Source: Ornithinimicrobium tianjinense
GTDB taxonomy: Bacteria > Actinomycetota > Actinomycetes > Actinomycetales > Dermatophilaceae
Assembly (NCBI RefSeq): GCF_014636495.1
Contig: NZ_BMEM01000004.1
Coordinates: forward strand, 311,387-375,386
DNA: 64,000 bases
Direction of reading: 5' to 3'
Shown: piece by piece, positions 1-7,737 of the stretch
How positions within the stretch are numbered: position 1 is the first letter of the stretch
Layout of the letters: every line of letters begins with the position of its first letter
Position numbers and translations under genes: made by a program
Notes under the pieces: model-generated
What the model was told of the DNA's origin: nothing
Seen by the model: only the letters and a program-made list of their open reading frames with translations
Database searches by the model: none

Positions 1-3
1 TGC

Positions 4-9
4 TACAAC
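4..9 (+). promoter_or_regulatory. Probable -10 box of the leader ORF upstream of metY
   Basis: TACAAC lies 6 nt before the ATG of the leader ORF at 16. The same -10-to-start spacing (6-8 nt) recurs before many genes in this window, so transcription could begin at or next to the ATG. The -35 region would lie outside the window. Confidence 0.45.
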
Positions 10-15
10 GTTGCC

Positions 16-51
16 ATGCCCACCGCACGCCGCCGAATGTGCCGCTGCTGA
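16..51 (+). CDS. Cysteine-containing leader peptide (putative attenuator ORF) upstream of metY-metX
   Basis: An 11-codon ORF reads MPTARRRMCRC and stops at TGA 49-51. Two of its last three codons are Cys (TGC at 40-42 and 46-48). It sits about 130 nt before metY, whose enzyme makes homocysteine from sulfide, so Cys supply is a sensible signal. The last codons and the stop overlap the 5' arm of a hairpin at 44-70. Leaderless short ORFs ending in Cys codons act as cysteine-responsive attenuators of sulfur operons in mycobacteria; the similarity in design is the reason for this call. No ribosome-profiling-like evidence is available here, and the ORF is short enough to arise by chance. Confidence 0.5.
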   Translation: MPTARRRMCRC

Positions 52-70
52 GCCCACGCCTCGCAGCAGC
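44..70 (+). promoter_or_regulatory. Hairpin overlapping the Cys codons of the leader ORF
   Basis: GCTGCTG (44-50) pairs perfectly with CAGCAGC (64-70) around a 13-nt loop. The 5' arm contains the last Cys codon and part of the stop, so a ribosome stalled on Cys codons would keep the hairpin open. A second small stem, CCCGG/CCGGG, lies at 89-101. No clear U-tract follows, so the effect could be on translation or Rho access rather than an intrinsic terminator. Confidence 0.4.
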
Positions 71-182
71 TCTCGCGACGTGCGACGCCCCGGTGACCGG
101 GACGCCATACCTGCGCTGACGAGGCCGGCTCAGCAGAGTGACCCCCACCCTGCAGACCCCGAAACCTCAAGGACCAGCGCAC

Positions 183-1538
183 ATGAGCACCTACACCGAC
201 TTCGCCACCCGCCAGATCCACGCCGGCCAGACCCCGGACCCGTCGACCGGCTCGCGGGCCCTGCCGATCCACCAGACCACCTCGTTCGTCTTCGCCGACG
301 CCGAGCAGGCCGCCAACCGGTTCGCGCTGGCTGAGCTGGGCCCCATCTACACCCGCATCAACAACCCGACCCAGGAGGTCGTCGAGAACCGCCTCGCCGA
401 CCTCGAGGGCGGCGTCGGCGCGCTGCTGCTCTCCTCGGGGATGAGCGCGATCACGCTGGCGGTCCTCAACGTCGCCGAGGCGGGCGACCACGTCGTGGCC
501 AGCCCGAGCCTCTACGGCGGCACCCAGAACCTCTTCGCCCACACCCTGCCCAAGCTCGGTGTCCAGGTCTCCTTCGTGGAGGACCCGACCGACCCCGAGT
601 CCTGGCGCGCCGCCGCGCAGGACAACACCAAGGCGTTCTTCGGCGAGACGATCGCCAACCCCAGCGGTGAGGTCCTCGACGTCGAGAAGGTCGCGGGAGT
701 GGCCCACGAGGTCGGCGTCCCGCTCATCGTGGACAACACGATCGCCACCCCGTTCCTCAGCAACCCGATCCGGCACGGCGCGGACGTCGTGGTGCACTCG
801 GCGACGAAGTACCTCGGCGGCCACGGCACCGCGATCGGCGGCGTCATCATCGACAGCGGCAACTTCGACTACGGCGCCCCCGAGCTCGAGGGCCGCTTCC
901 CCGGCTTCACCCAGCCCGACCCCTCCTACAACGGCCTGGTGTATGCCGAGGCGCTCGGCAAGGACGGCATCTTCGGCGTCAACCTCTCCTACATCCTCAA
1001 GGCGCGGGTCCAGCTGCTGCGCGACCTGGGCCCGGCCATCTCCCCGTTCAACGCCTTCCTGCTGGCCCAGGGCATCGAGACCCTGTCGCTGCGGGTCGAG
1101 CGTCACGTGAGCAACGCCGCCCAGGTCGTCGAGTTCCTCTCCTCCCACCCCCAGGTCGAGAAGGTCATCTACGCCGGCCTGCCCGAGCACCCCTCGCACG
1201 ACCTCGCGCAGAAGTACCTGCCCGGCGGTCCCGGCGCGGTCCTGGCCTTCGAGATCGCCGGCGGCGTCGAGGCCGGCAAGGCCTTCGTCTCCGCGCTCGA
1301 GCTGCACAGCCACGTGGCCAACATCGGCGACGTCCGTTCCCTCGTCATCCACCCCGCGTCCACGACTCACAGCCAGCTGACCGAGGAGGCCCAGCGCGCC
1401 GCTGGCGTCACCCCGGGCCTGGTCCGGCTCGCGGTCGGGATCGAGGGCATCTCCGACATCCTGGCGGACCTCGAGACCGGCTTCCGCGCGGCCGCCCAGG
1501 TCACCGGCGCGGGCACCGACGAGACGTCGGCGGCCTGA
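183..1538 (+). CDS. metY: O-acetylhomoserine aminocarboxypropyltransferase (O-acetylhomoserine sulfhydrylase)
   Basis: A 451-residue cytosolic PLP enzyme of the Cys/Met-metabolism family that joins sulfide to O-acetylhomoserine to make homocysteine. The PLP lysine is K209 in the [10 protein letters not shown] motif; the early TRINNPT stretch and the C-terminal [14 protein letters not shown] segment are typical of MetY and set it apart from shorter cystathionine gamma-synthases. The start at 183 is chosen because AAGGA lies about 10 nt upstream; an in-frame GTG at 138 would add 15 low-complexity residues and has no such site. metX follows after 3 nt, so the two steps of direct sulfhydrylation are made from one transcript. 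The leader ORF and hairpin upstream suggest control by cysteine supply. Confidence 0.95.
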   Translation: MSTYTDFATRQIHAGQTPDPSTGSRALPIHQTTSFVFADAEQAANRFALAELGPIYTRINNPTQEVVENRLADLEGGVGALLLSSGMSAITLAVLNVAEAGDHVVASPSLYGGTQNLFAHTLPKLGVQVSFVEDPTDPESWRAAAQDNTKAFFGETIANPSGEVLDVEKVAGVAHEVGVPLIVDNTIATPFLSNPIRHGADVVVHSATKYLGGHGTAIGGVIIDSGNFDYGAPELEGRFPGFTQPDPSYNGLVYAEALGKDGIFGVNLSYILKARVQLLRDLGPAISPFNAFLLAQGIETLSLRVERHVSNAAQVVEFLSSHPQVEKVIYAGLPEHPSHDLAQKYLPGGPGAVLAFEIAGGVEAGKAFVSALELHSHVANIGDVRSLVIHPASTTHSQLTEEAQRAAGVTPGLVRLAVGIEGISDILADLETGFRAAAQVTGAGTDETSAA

Positions 1539-1541
1539 GCC

Positions 1542-2726
1542 GTGAGCGCTGCGTCGCGCCGCCGCACCCAGCAGGTCGGCGACCTCACGCTCGAGAGCGG
1601 TGCCGTCCTCGAGGGCGTACGGGTCTCCTACCAGACCTGGGGCACGCTCAACGAGGCCCGCGACAACGCGGTGCTCGTGCTGCACGCGCTCACCGGCGAC
1701 AGCCACGTCGTCGGCGAGCGCGGCCCCGACCAGCCGACCGCGGGCTGGTGGCCGGGGCTCATCGGCCCGGGCGCGCCGATCGACACCGACGAGTACTTCG
1801 TGGTCGCCCCGAACGTCCTCGGCGGCTGCCGCGGCACCACCGGGCCGAGCTCCCCCGCCCCCGACGGCCGCCCCTACGGCTCCTCCTTCCCGACCATCAC
1901 CGTCCGCGACCAGGTCCACGCCGAGGCGCTGCTGGCCGATGCGCTCGGCATCCACGCCTTCCACCTCGTCGTGGGCGGCTCGGTCGGCGGTATGCGGTCG
2001 CTCGAGTGGGCGGTGACCTACCCCGGGCGGGTCAGGCGGTGCGTGGTCCTCGCCGCCGGCGCGGCGGCCACCGCCGACCAGATCGCCTGGTCGGTGCCGC
2101 AGCTGCACGCCGTCCGGCTGGACCCGGCCTTCCACGGCGGCGACTACTACCCCGGCCCCGGGCCGCGTCAGGGCCTCGCGATCGCCCGGCAGATCGCCCA
2201 CGCGACCTACCGCAGCGCCGAGGAGCTCACGCTGCGCTTCGGTCGCGACGGGCAGGAGGGCGAGGACCCGCTGCGCGGCGGACGGTATGCCGTGCAGTCC
2301 TACCTGGAGCACCACGGCGCCAAGCTCGTGCGCCGCTTCGACGCCAACTCCTACCTCGCGCTCACCGAGGCGATGAACTCCCACGACGTCGGCCGCGGCC
2401 GCGGCGGGGTGGCGGCCGCCCTGCGGAGGATCACCGCCGAGCTGACCGTCGGGGTCGTCTCCAGCGACCGGCTCTTCACCCCGGCCGACGGCGAGGTCGT
2501 CGCCGGGTCGCCGGCGTGCCGCGAGCTCGCGGTCATCGACTCCCCCTACGGCCACGACGCCTTCCTCATCGAGACCGAGCAGGTCTTCGGCATCATCGAG
2601 CGGGCTCTGGCGAGCGCACCGGTCCCGGCGGCGTCGCGCCCGGCCCGCCCGACCGGCCCCGCCCGCCCGGCCGCGGCCCCCGCGCGGGAGCCGCTCCTGG
2701 TGCGACCGACCGCGGCGGCCTACTGA
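1542..2726 (+). CDS. metX: Homoserine O-acetyltransferase
   Basis: A 394-residue alpha/beta-hydrolase-fold enzyme that acetylates homoserine with acetyl-CoA and supplies the substrate of the preceding enzyme. The nucleophile elbow GGSVGGM has Ser147; the acid and base of the triad are the Asp in SSDRLFTP and the His in YGHDAF. The GTG start is 3 nt after the metY stop, so translation is probably coupled. The last ~35 residues form a Pro/Ala/Arg-rich tail not needed for the fold. The order metY-metX is common in actinobacteria. The alternative, a homoserine succinyltransferase, cannot be excluded by motif alone, but the pairing with metY favours acetyl transfer. Confidence 0.93.
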   Translation: MSAASRRRTQQVGDLTLESGAVLEGVRVSYQTWGTLNEARDNAVLVLHALTGDSHVVGERGPDQPTAGWWPGLIGPGAPIDTDEYFVVAPNVLGGCRGTTGPSSPAPDGRPYGSSFPTITVRDQVHAEALLADALGIHAFHLVVGGSVGGMRSLEWAVTYPGRVRRCVVLAAGAAATADQIAWSVPQLHAVRLDPAFHGGDYYPGPGPRQGLAIARQIAHATYRSAEELTLRFGRDGQEGEDPLRGGRYAVQSYLEHHGAKLVRRFDANSYLALTEAMNSHDVGRGRGGVAAALRRITAELTVGVVSSDRLFTPADGEVVAGSPACRELAVIDSPYGHDAFLIETEQVFGIIERALASAPVPAASRPARPTGPARPAAAPAREPLLVRPTAAAY

Positions 2727-2763
2727 CGCGCAGGGCTCTGCGGGTGCGCGGGCCAGCCCCACC

Positions 2764-2769
2764 TAGACT
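2764..2769 (+). promoter_or_regulatory. -10 box (TAGACT), leaderless type
   Basis: TAGACT stands 6 nt before the ATG at 2776. It drives the small ORF and probably the downstream MFS gene, which overlaps it. Confidence 0.55.
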
Positions 2770-2775
2770 CCGCGC

Positions 2776-2943
2776 ATGCAGCAGACCGAGCACCAGGGCA
2801 TACCCCTCCTGTGGCGGGACGGCCCCGCCCCGCTCACGGGCGCTCTGGTCTTCCGGGTCGGGGCGCGCGACGAGGACTTCCGGACCGCGCAGGTGACGCA
2901 CGCGGTCGAGCTCTTCGACGTCCCGGACGACGAGTTCCACTGA
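2776..2943 (+). CDS. Small ORF resembling the N-terminus of an M16-family peptidase (remnant)
   Basis: This 55-codon ORF begins MQQTEHQGIPLLWRDGPAP, then runs LTGALVFRVGARDED and VTHAVELF. That pattern of a short strand, an RVGxxDE segment and a THxVE helix matches how many actinobacterial M16 (insulinase-like) proteins begin. The expected HxxEH site is only half present (HAVEL, second His missing) and the sequence ends soon after, so it cannot be an active peptidase. Its stop overlaps the ATG of the next gene (ATGA-type), and a TAGACT box is placed for leaderless expression. It could be a decayed gene whose promoter now serves the transporter, or a small protein of unknown use. The Ile codon at 2799-2801 is the rare ATA inside GGCATACC. 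Confidence 0.5.
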   Translation: MQQTEHQGIPLLWRDGPAPLTGALVFRVGARDEDFRTAQVTHAVELFDVPDDEFH

Positions 2944-4160
2944 TGGGCGGCCGTCCCGGCCGGGACCACGCCGGCGCCGACCGCCTGGTCGTGGCGCTGG
3001 CGCTGTCGGCCGGGCCGCTCGTCTCGCTGGGCCTCGCCCGCTTCGCCTACGCGCTGCTCCTGCCCGAGATGGCGTCCGACCTCGGCTGGTCGTGGTCGCA
3101 GGCCGGGGCGCTCAACACCGCCAACGCGGCCGGCTACCTGCTGGGGGCGCTCGCCGCCGCCCCGCTGGCCCGCCGCCTCGGGACCGGACGGGCGTTCCTG
3201 CTCGGCGCGCTGGTCACGACGCTCGCGCTCCTGCTGACCTCCCTCACCGGCGGGTATGCCGTCCTCCTCCTCGCCCGCACCGCGGCCGGGGTCGGCGGGG
3301 CCTGGGCCTTCGTCCTCGGGGCCGCGCTCGTCGCCGCCGCAGGCGCCGGCGGGGAGCCCGGACGCGCGGCCCTGATGCTCGGGCTCTACTACGGCGGGGC
3401 CGGCGGCGGGATGACGCTCGCCGGCCTGCTCGTCCCCTGGGTGCTGGACCGGACCTCCGGCTCCTGGCAGCTCGGGTGGGTGGTGCTCACCGTGCTCGGC
3501 GCGGTGGCGACCGTGGTCGCGGGCCTGGCGCTGCGGCATACCGTCGAGCCGGACCCGCCGGCGGCCGCGGAGCACCAGGGCTGGGACCGCCGCCGCATCG
3601 GCTGGCTGTCGGCGGGCTACACCTTCTTCGGGCTGGGCTACATCGCCTACCTGACCTTCGTCATCGCCTTCCTCCAGGAGCAGGGCATCGGGCTGCGCAC
3701 GGTCGCCGTCTTCTGGGTGGTGGTCGGCGCGGCGGCCTCCGCGGGCTGGTTCGTCTGGGGCCGGCTGATCGGGCGGCTCGGCGGCACGCCGGCGATGAGC
3801 GTGCTGATGGTGGTGCTGGCCGTCGGCACCGCCCTGCCGGTGCTCGTGACCGAGCCGTGGGCGTTCTTCGTCTCCGGCCTGGTCGTGGGCGGCACCTTCC
3901 TCTCGGTGGTCACCGCGATGACCGTGGGTGTGCGGGAGGCCCTGCCGGCCGCCCTGTGGACCTCCGGGCTGGCGTTCGCGACCGTCGCCTTCGGGGTGGG
4001 CCAGACGGTCGGACCGTGGCTGACCGGCTGGTTCTCCGACGTCGTCGGCTCGCTGGGGGCCGGGCTGGTGCTCTCCGCGGCACTGCTCGTCGCCGGTGCG
4101 GTCCTGGCCCTGCCGGGCGTGCGGCAGGCCCCGTCCCCCGGCGGGGGTCCGGACACGTAG
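2943..4160 (+). CDS. MFS transporter, YbfB/YjiJ-like
   Basis: A 405-residue membrane protein with about 12 hydrophobic segments. The opening LGLARFAYALLLPEMASDLG is the signature of the YbfB/YjiJ group of the major facilitator superfamily, and the first cytoplasmic loop holds ARRLGTGR. Substrates of this group are mostly unknown. Translation probably starts at ATG 2943, which overlaps the stop of the preceding small ORF; earlier in-frame codons give an unlikely Arg/Pro-rich extension. The gene ends 32 nt before nfeD-like 4193. Transport activity is inferred from family only. Confidence 0.8.
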   Translation: MGGRPGRDHAGADRLVVALALSAGPLVSLGLARFAYALLLPEMASDLGWSWSQAGALNTANAAGYLLGALAAAPLARRLGTGRAFLLGALVTTLALLLTSLTGGYAVLLLARTAAGVGGAWAFVLGAALVAAAGAGGEPGRAALMLGLYYGGAGGGMTLAGLLVPWVLDRTSGSWQLGWVVLTVLGAVATVVAGLALRHTVEPDPPAAAEHQGWDRRRIGWLSAGYTFFGLGYIAYLTFVIAFLQEQGIGLRTVAVFWVVVGAAASAGWFVWGRLIGRLGGTPAMSVLMVVLAVGTALPVLVTEPWAFFVSGLVVGGTFLSVVTAMTVGVREALPAALWTSGLAFATVAFGVGQTVGPWLTGWFSDVVGSLGAGLVLSAALLVAGAVLALPGVRQAPSPGGGPDT

Positions 4161-4192
4161 GATCGGGAGGACCGAGGGGAAGGAGGGCGTGG

Positions 4193-4690
4193 ATGCCCGA
4201 ATGGTTGAGCGACAGCCCGCAGTGGCTGTGGTGGGTGGGGGCCGCACTGGTCTTCGGCATCGTCGAGATGACCACCCTGGACCTGATCTTCCTCATGCTC
4301 GCGCTCGGGGCGCTCGTCGCGGCCGTGGCCGCCGGCGTGGGGATCCCCGTCGTCGCGCAGGTGCTGGTCTTCGCCGTCGCCGCGGGCCTGTTCGTCGTCG
4401 CGCTCCGCCCGGCGGCGCTGCGGCACCTGCGGGTCGAGGGCAAGGGCGGGGTCATCGGGATCCAGGGCAACATCGGCCAGACCGCCACCGTCCTGGAGGA
4501 GGTGACGGACCGCTCCGGGCTGGTCAAGCTGCGGGGCGAGCCCTGGACCGCCCGCGCCGAGCTGGCCGGCCAGCGCTTCGCGGTCGGCGACCTGGTCACC
4601 GTGGTCAAGATCGACGGCGCCACGGCGGTGGTCACGGCCCGCACCCCCGAGGACAAGCCCTTCGACACCGAGGCCCCGACCGAGGGCTGA
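4193..4690 (+). CDS. NfeD-like membrane protein
   Basis: A 165-residue protein with two to three N-terminal membrane helices (residues ~10-85) followed by a small soluble beta-barrel of OB-fold type containing GNIGQTATV and VGDLVTVVKIDG. This is the short NfeD form, which normally works with an SPFH/stomatin protein, and exactly such a gene follows at 4782. Together they are thought to organise membrane microdomains or assist membrane-protein quality control. Start at ATG 4193 has a strong AAGGAGG just upstream. Confidence 0.85.
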   Translation: MPEWLSDSPQWLWWVGAALVFGIVEMTTLDLIFLMLALGALVAAVAAGVGIPVVAQVLVFAVAAGLFVVALRPAALRHLRVEGKGGVIGIQGNIGQTATVLEEVTDRSGLVKLRGEPWTARAELAGQRFAVGDLVTVVKIDGATAVVTARTPEDKPFDTEAPTEG

Positions 4691-4742
4691 GGCACGCAAC
4701 CCCGCGGGCCCGACGCACGTCATACCCGCACCGTCCTGACTG

Positions 4743-4770
4743 ACGACAACACCAAGACGACAACACCAAG
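4743..4770 (+). repeat. 14-bp perfect tandem duplication in the SPFH leader
   Basis: ACGACAACACCAAG occurs twice head to tail (4743-4756, 4757-4770) directly before the ribosome-binding site of the SPFH gene. It lengthens an A/C-rich, unstructured leader in an otherwise GC-rich region. Confidence 0.9.
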
Positions 4771-4781
4771 GAGAGATCGTC

Positions 4782-5990
4782 ATGCCAGATCCCGTGAGCA
4801 TCATCGTCTGGGCGGTCGTCGCCCTCCTCGTGCTCTTCGCGATCACCGCCATCGCGCGGGCGATCCGCATCGTGCCCCAGGCCACCGCCGTCATCGTGGA
4901 GCGCCTGGGCAAGTACGACCGGACGCTCGACGCCGGCCTGCACTTCCTCGTGCCGTTCATCGACCGGCCGCGGGCCATCGTCGACCTGCGCGAGCAGGTC
5001 GTGAGCTTCCCGCCGCAGCCGGTCATCACCAGCGACAACCTCGTGGTCTCGATCGACACGGTCATCTACTTCCAGCCGACCGACCCCAAGGCCGCGACCT
5101 ACGAGATCGCCAACTACATCCAGGGCATCGAGCAGCTCACCGTCACCACGCTGCGCAACGTCATCGGCTCCCTCGACCTCGAGCAGACGCTGACCAGCCG
5201 CGACATGATCAACGGCCAGCTGCGCGGCGTCCTCGACGAGGCGACCGGCCGCTGGGGCATCCGCGTCAACCGCGTCGAGCTCAAGGCCATCGACCCGCCC
5301 GCCTCCGTGCAGGACTCGATGGAGAAGCAGATGCGTGCCGAGCGCGACCGTCGCGCCGCGATCCTCAACGCCGAGGGCGTCAAGCAGTCGCAGATCCTCA
5401 CCGCCGAGGGTGAGAAGCAGGCCCAGATCCTGCGCGCCGAGGGCACCGCGCAGGCGGCGATCCTGGAGTCCCAGGGTGAGGCGCGCGCGATCCTGCAGGT
5501 CTTCGACGCCATCCACAAGGGCAACCCGGACAGCAAGCTGCTGGCCTACCAGTACCTCCAGATGCTGCCCGAGATCGCCAAGGGCGAGGCCAACAAGATG
5601 TGGGTCGTCCCGACCGAGCTCACCGCGGCGCTGTCCGGCATCGGCAACGCGCTGGGCGGCGGCAGCGGCTCCGGCGGCGCCAACGTCCTGGACGCCCCCT
5701 CCGTGGGCCTGCGCCCGGACGCCGGGGACACCGGGCTGGACGACCTGGACGCGCCGACGCTGGAGGACCCGCGCGAGGCCCTGCGCCGCGCGCGTGAGGA
5801 GGTCGAGGGCGCGACCCGGGACGCCGAGGGGTCGACCCGCGGTCGTTCGCAGAGCCAGGGTCAGGTCTCCGGTGCCGCCCCGGGCCTCGACCCGCTCCAG
5901 CACGGCGAGCCGGACTTCGGCGCCACCCCGCAGCAGGGCAACCCCGAGTCGCTGCCCGTCGAGCGGCCCGAGGCGGGCCACCGGGGCTGA
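4782..5990 (+). CDS. SPFH/Band 7 protein (stomatin/prohibitin-like, QmcA type)
   Basis: A 402-residue protein with one N-terminal membrane helix (residues ~6-28) and a Band 7 domain starting RIVPQATAVIVERLGKY and including FPPQPVITSDN. A coiled coil follows with three near repeats of the form ILxAEGxKQAQIL (residues ~185-240). The last ~120 residues are Gly/Asp/Pro-rich and likely disordered. SPFH proteins form membrane-attached cage-like oligomers; pairing with the upstream NfeD-like protein is the usual arrangement. AAGGAGA lies 7 nt before the ATG. A strong hairpin terminator follows the gene. Confidence 0.9.
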   Translation: MPDPVSIIVWAVVALLVLFAITAIARAIRIVPQATAVIVERLGKYDRTLDAGLHFLVPFIDRPRAIVDLREQVVSFPPQPVITSDNLVVSIDTVIYFQPTDPKAATYEIANYIQGIEQLTVTTLRNVIGSLDLEQTLTSRDMINGQLRGVLDEATGRWGIRVNRVELKAIDPPASVQDSMEKQMRAERDRRAAILNAEGVKQSQILTAEGEKQAQILRAEGTAQAAILESQGEARAILQVFDAIHKGNPDSKLLAYQYLQMLPEIAKGEANKMWVVPTELTAALSGIGNALGGGSGSGGANVLDAPSVGLRPDAGDTGLDDLDAPTLEDPREALRRAREEVEGATRDAEGSTRGRSQSQGQVSGAAPGLDPLQHGEPDFGATPQQGNPESLPVERPEAGHRG

Positions 5991-6005
5991 CCCGGACAGC
6001 ACCAC

Positions 6006-6039
6006 GAGGGCCGTCACCGCGCACGCGGTGACGGCCCTC
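6006..6039 (+). terminator. Intrinsic terminator-like hairpin after the SPFH gene
   Basis: A perfect 15-bp stem (6006-6020 with 6025-6039) closes a GCAC loop. It ends only 15 nt before the start of the next gene, and the -10 box of that gene begins 3 nt later, so the next gene has its own promoter. Confidence 0.8.
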
Positions 6040-6041
6040 GG

Positions 6042-6047
6042 CATAGT
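6042..6047 (+). promoter_or_regulatory. -10 box (CATAGT), leaderless type
   Basis: CATAGT lies 7 nt upstream of ATG 6055 and directly downstream of the terminator hairpin, fitting a leaderless transcript for the GH13 gene. Confidence 0.5.
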
Positions 6048-6054
6048 GGGGGAC

Positions 6055-7737
6055 ATGCGCATCACCGACACGAGCGACCTGTGGTGGAAGAGCGCGGTCA
6101 TCTACTGCCTGGACGTCGAGACCTTCCTCGACGCCGACGGCGACGGCATCGGCGACCTCGAGGGCCTGGCCCAGCGGATCGACTACCTGGCCGACCTCGG
6201 CATCACCTGCCTGTGGCTCATGCCCTTCTACCCCAGCCCCGACCGGGACGACGGCTACGACATCAAGGACTACCTCTCCGTCGACGAACGCCTCGGCGAC
6301 CTCGGGCGGATGGTGGAGATCCTGCGCCTCGCGCACGACCGCGGCCTGCGGGTCATCGCCGACCTCGTCGTCAACCACACCAGCGACCAGCACCCGTGGT
6401 TCAGGAGGTCGCGGGCCGAGAAGGACCCGGCGAAGAACCCCTACCGCGACTACTACGTATGGCGCGCCGACGAGCCCGGCGACACCTCCGCCCAGGTCGT
6501 CTTCCCGGACCAGGAGGACTCGATCTGGACCAAGGACGACAAGACCGGCGAGTGGTACCTGCACCACTTCTACCGCCACCAGCCCGACCTCAACCTCGAC
6601 CACCCCGAGGTGGTCGCCGAGCTGCTCCGCGCCGTCGGGTTCTGGCTCGAGCTCGGCTTCGACGGCTTCCGGGTCGACGGTGTGCCGTTCTTCGCCCAGG
6701 GACCGGGCAAGGAGGGCGGGGACGACCTGGTCGACCCGCACGCCTTCATGAAGCAGCTGCGCGACTTCGTCCAGCTGCGCCGCGGCGACGCGGTGACGCT
6801 CGGGGAGGTCAACCTGGCCCACGAGGACCAGCTGGCCTTCTTCGGCGGCGACGCTGCCGACGAGTTCCACATGCAGTTCGACTTCATCGGCATGCAGGCG
6901 ACCTACCTGTCGATGGCGCGGCAGGACGCCCGGCCCCTGGCCACGGCCCTGCAGGAGCGGCCGGAGCTGCACCGCACCAACCAGTGGGCGACCTTCCTGC
7001 GCAACCACGACGAGCTCACCCTCGACAAGCTCTCGGACGCCGAGCGCCAGGAGGTCTTCGACGCCTTCGGGCCGGAGGAGCGGATGCAGGTCTACGGCCG
7101 CGGCCTCAAGCGTCGCCTGCCCACGATGATGGGGGGTGAGCCGCGACGCCTCCGGATGGCCTACTCGCTGTTGTTCTCCCTGCCCGGCACCCCGACGCTC
7201 TACTACGGCGAGGAGATCGGGATGGGCGAGGACCTGGCCGCCGAGGGCCGGATGGCGGTGCGCACCCCGATGCAGTGGAGCGCCACGAAGAACGGCGGCT
7301 TCTCCTCGGCCCGGCCCTCGAGGCTGGTGCAGCCGGTCGTCGGCGACGGCTACGGTCCCGAGCACGTCAACGTCATGGACCAGTTGCACGACCCCGACTC
7401 GCTGCTCTCCTGGATCCGCACCCTCATCCGGATCAGGCACGCCTGCCCGGAGCTCGGCTGGGGCGAGCTGGAGATCCTCGAGCACGACGCCGGCCCCGCG
7501 GTGCTGGCGCACCGGCTGTCGCTGGAGAGCACCGCGGTCGTCGCCGTGCACAACCTCGGCGCCGACCCGGTCACCGTCACGGTGCCGACCCACGGCTTCG
7601 GGGGCGATCCGCGCGTCGTCGACCTGGTCACGCACGACGTCCTCGCCGCTCCGGGCACCGAGGTCCCCTGCGCGCTCGAGGGGTATGGCGTGCGCTGGCT
7701 GCGCGTGCGCCCCACCGGCGACCTGGCGGTGCCGTGA
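6055..7737 (+). CDS. GH13 alpha-amylase-family protein, trehalose-synthase-like
   Basis: A 560-residue (beta/alpha)8 glycosidase. The conserved blocks are visible: DLVVNHTSDQHPWF (region I), GFDGFRVDGVPFF (region II, nucleophile Asp), LGEVN (general acid Glu) and FLRNHDE (region IV). It resembles TreS-like alpha-amylases of actinobacteria, which interconvert maltose and trehalose or act on short glucans, but no fused maltokinase is present and the exact substrate is unknown. A small C-terminal beta domain begins near residue 480. The next gene overlaps by 1 nt, and a flavin oxidoreductase of this type often accompanies this GH13 gene. Cytosolic; no signal peptide. Confidence 0.85.
   Translation: MRITDTSDLWWKSAVIYCLDVETFLDADGDGIGDLEGLAQRIDYLADLGITCLWLMPFYPSPDRDDGYDIKDYLSVDERLGDLGRMVEILRLAHDRGLRVIADLVVNHTSDQHPWFRRSRAEKDPAKNPYRDYYVWRADEPGDTSAQVVFPDQEDSIWTKDDKTGEWYLHHFYRHQPDLNLDHPEVVAELLRAVGFWLELGFDGFRVDGVPFFAQGPGKEGGDDLVDPHAFMKQLRDFVQLRRGDAVTLGEVNLAHEDQLAFFGGDAADEFHMQFDFIGMQATYLSMARQDARPLATALQERPELHRTNQWATFLRNHDELTLDKLSDAERQEVFDAFGPEERMQVYGRGLKRRLPTMMGGEPRRLRMAYSLLFSLPGTPTLYYGEEIGMGEDLAAEGRMAVRTPMQWSATKNGGFSSARPSRLVQPVVGDGYGPEHVNVMDQLHDPDSLLSWIRTLIRIRHACPELGWGELEILEHDAGPAVLAHRLSLESTAVVAVHNLGADPVTVTVPTHGFGGDPRVVDLVTHDVLAAPGTEVPCALEGYGVRWLRVRPTGDLAVP

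Noticed and set aside
1..182. SAM riboswitch upstream of metY
   Set aside because: None of the conserved SAM-I/SAM-IV core segments can be found; the leader ORF with hairpin explains the region better.
3..2762. A 919-codon open frame on the minus strand across metY-metX
   Set aside because: It is antisense to two well-recognised genes. Long antisense frames are normal in very GC-rich coding DNA, and the protein is low-complexity with no domain.
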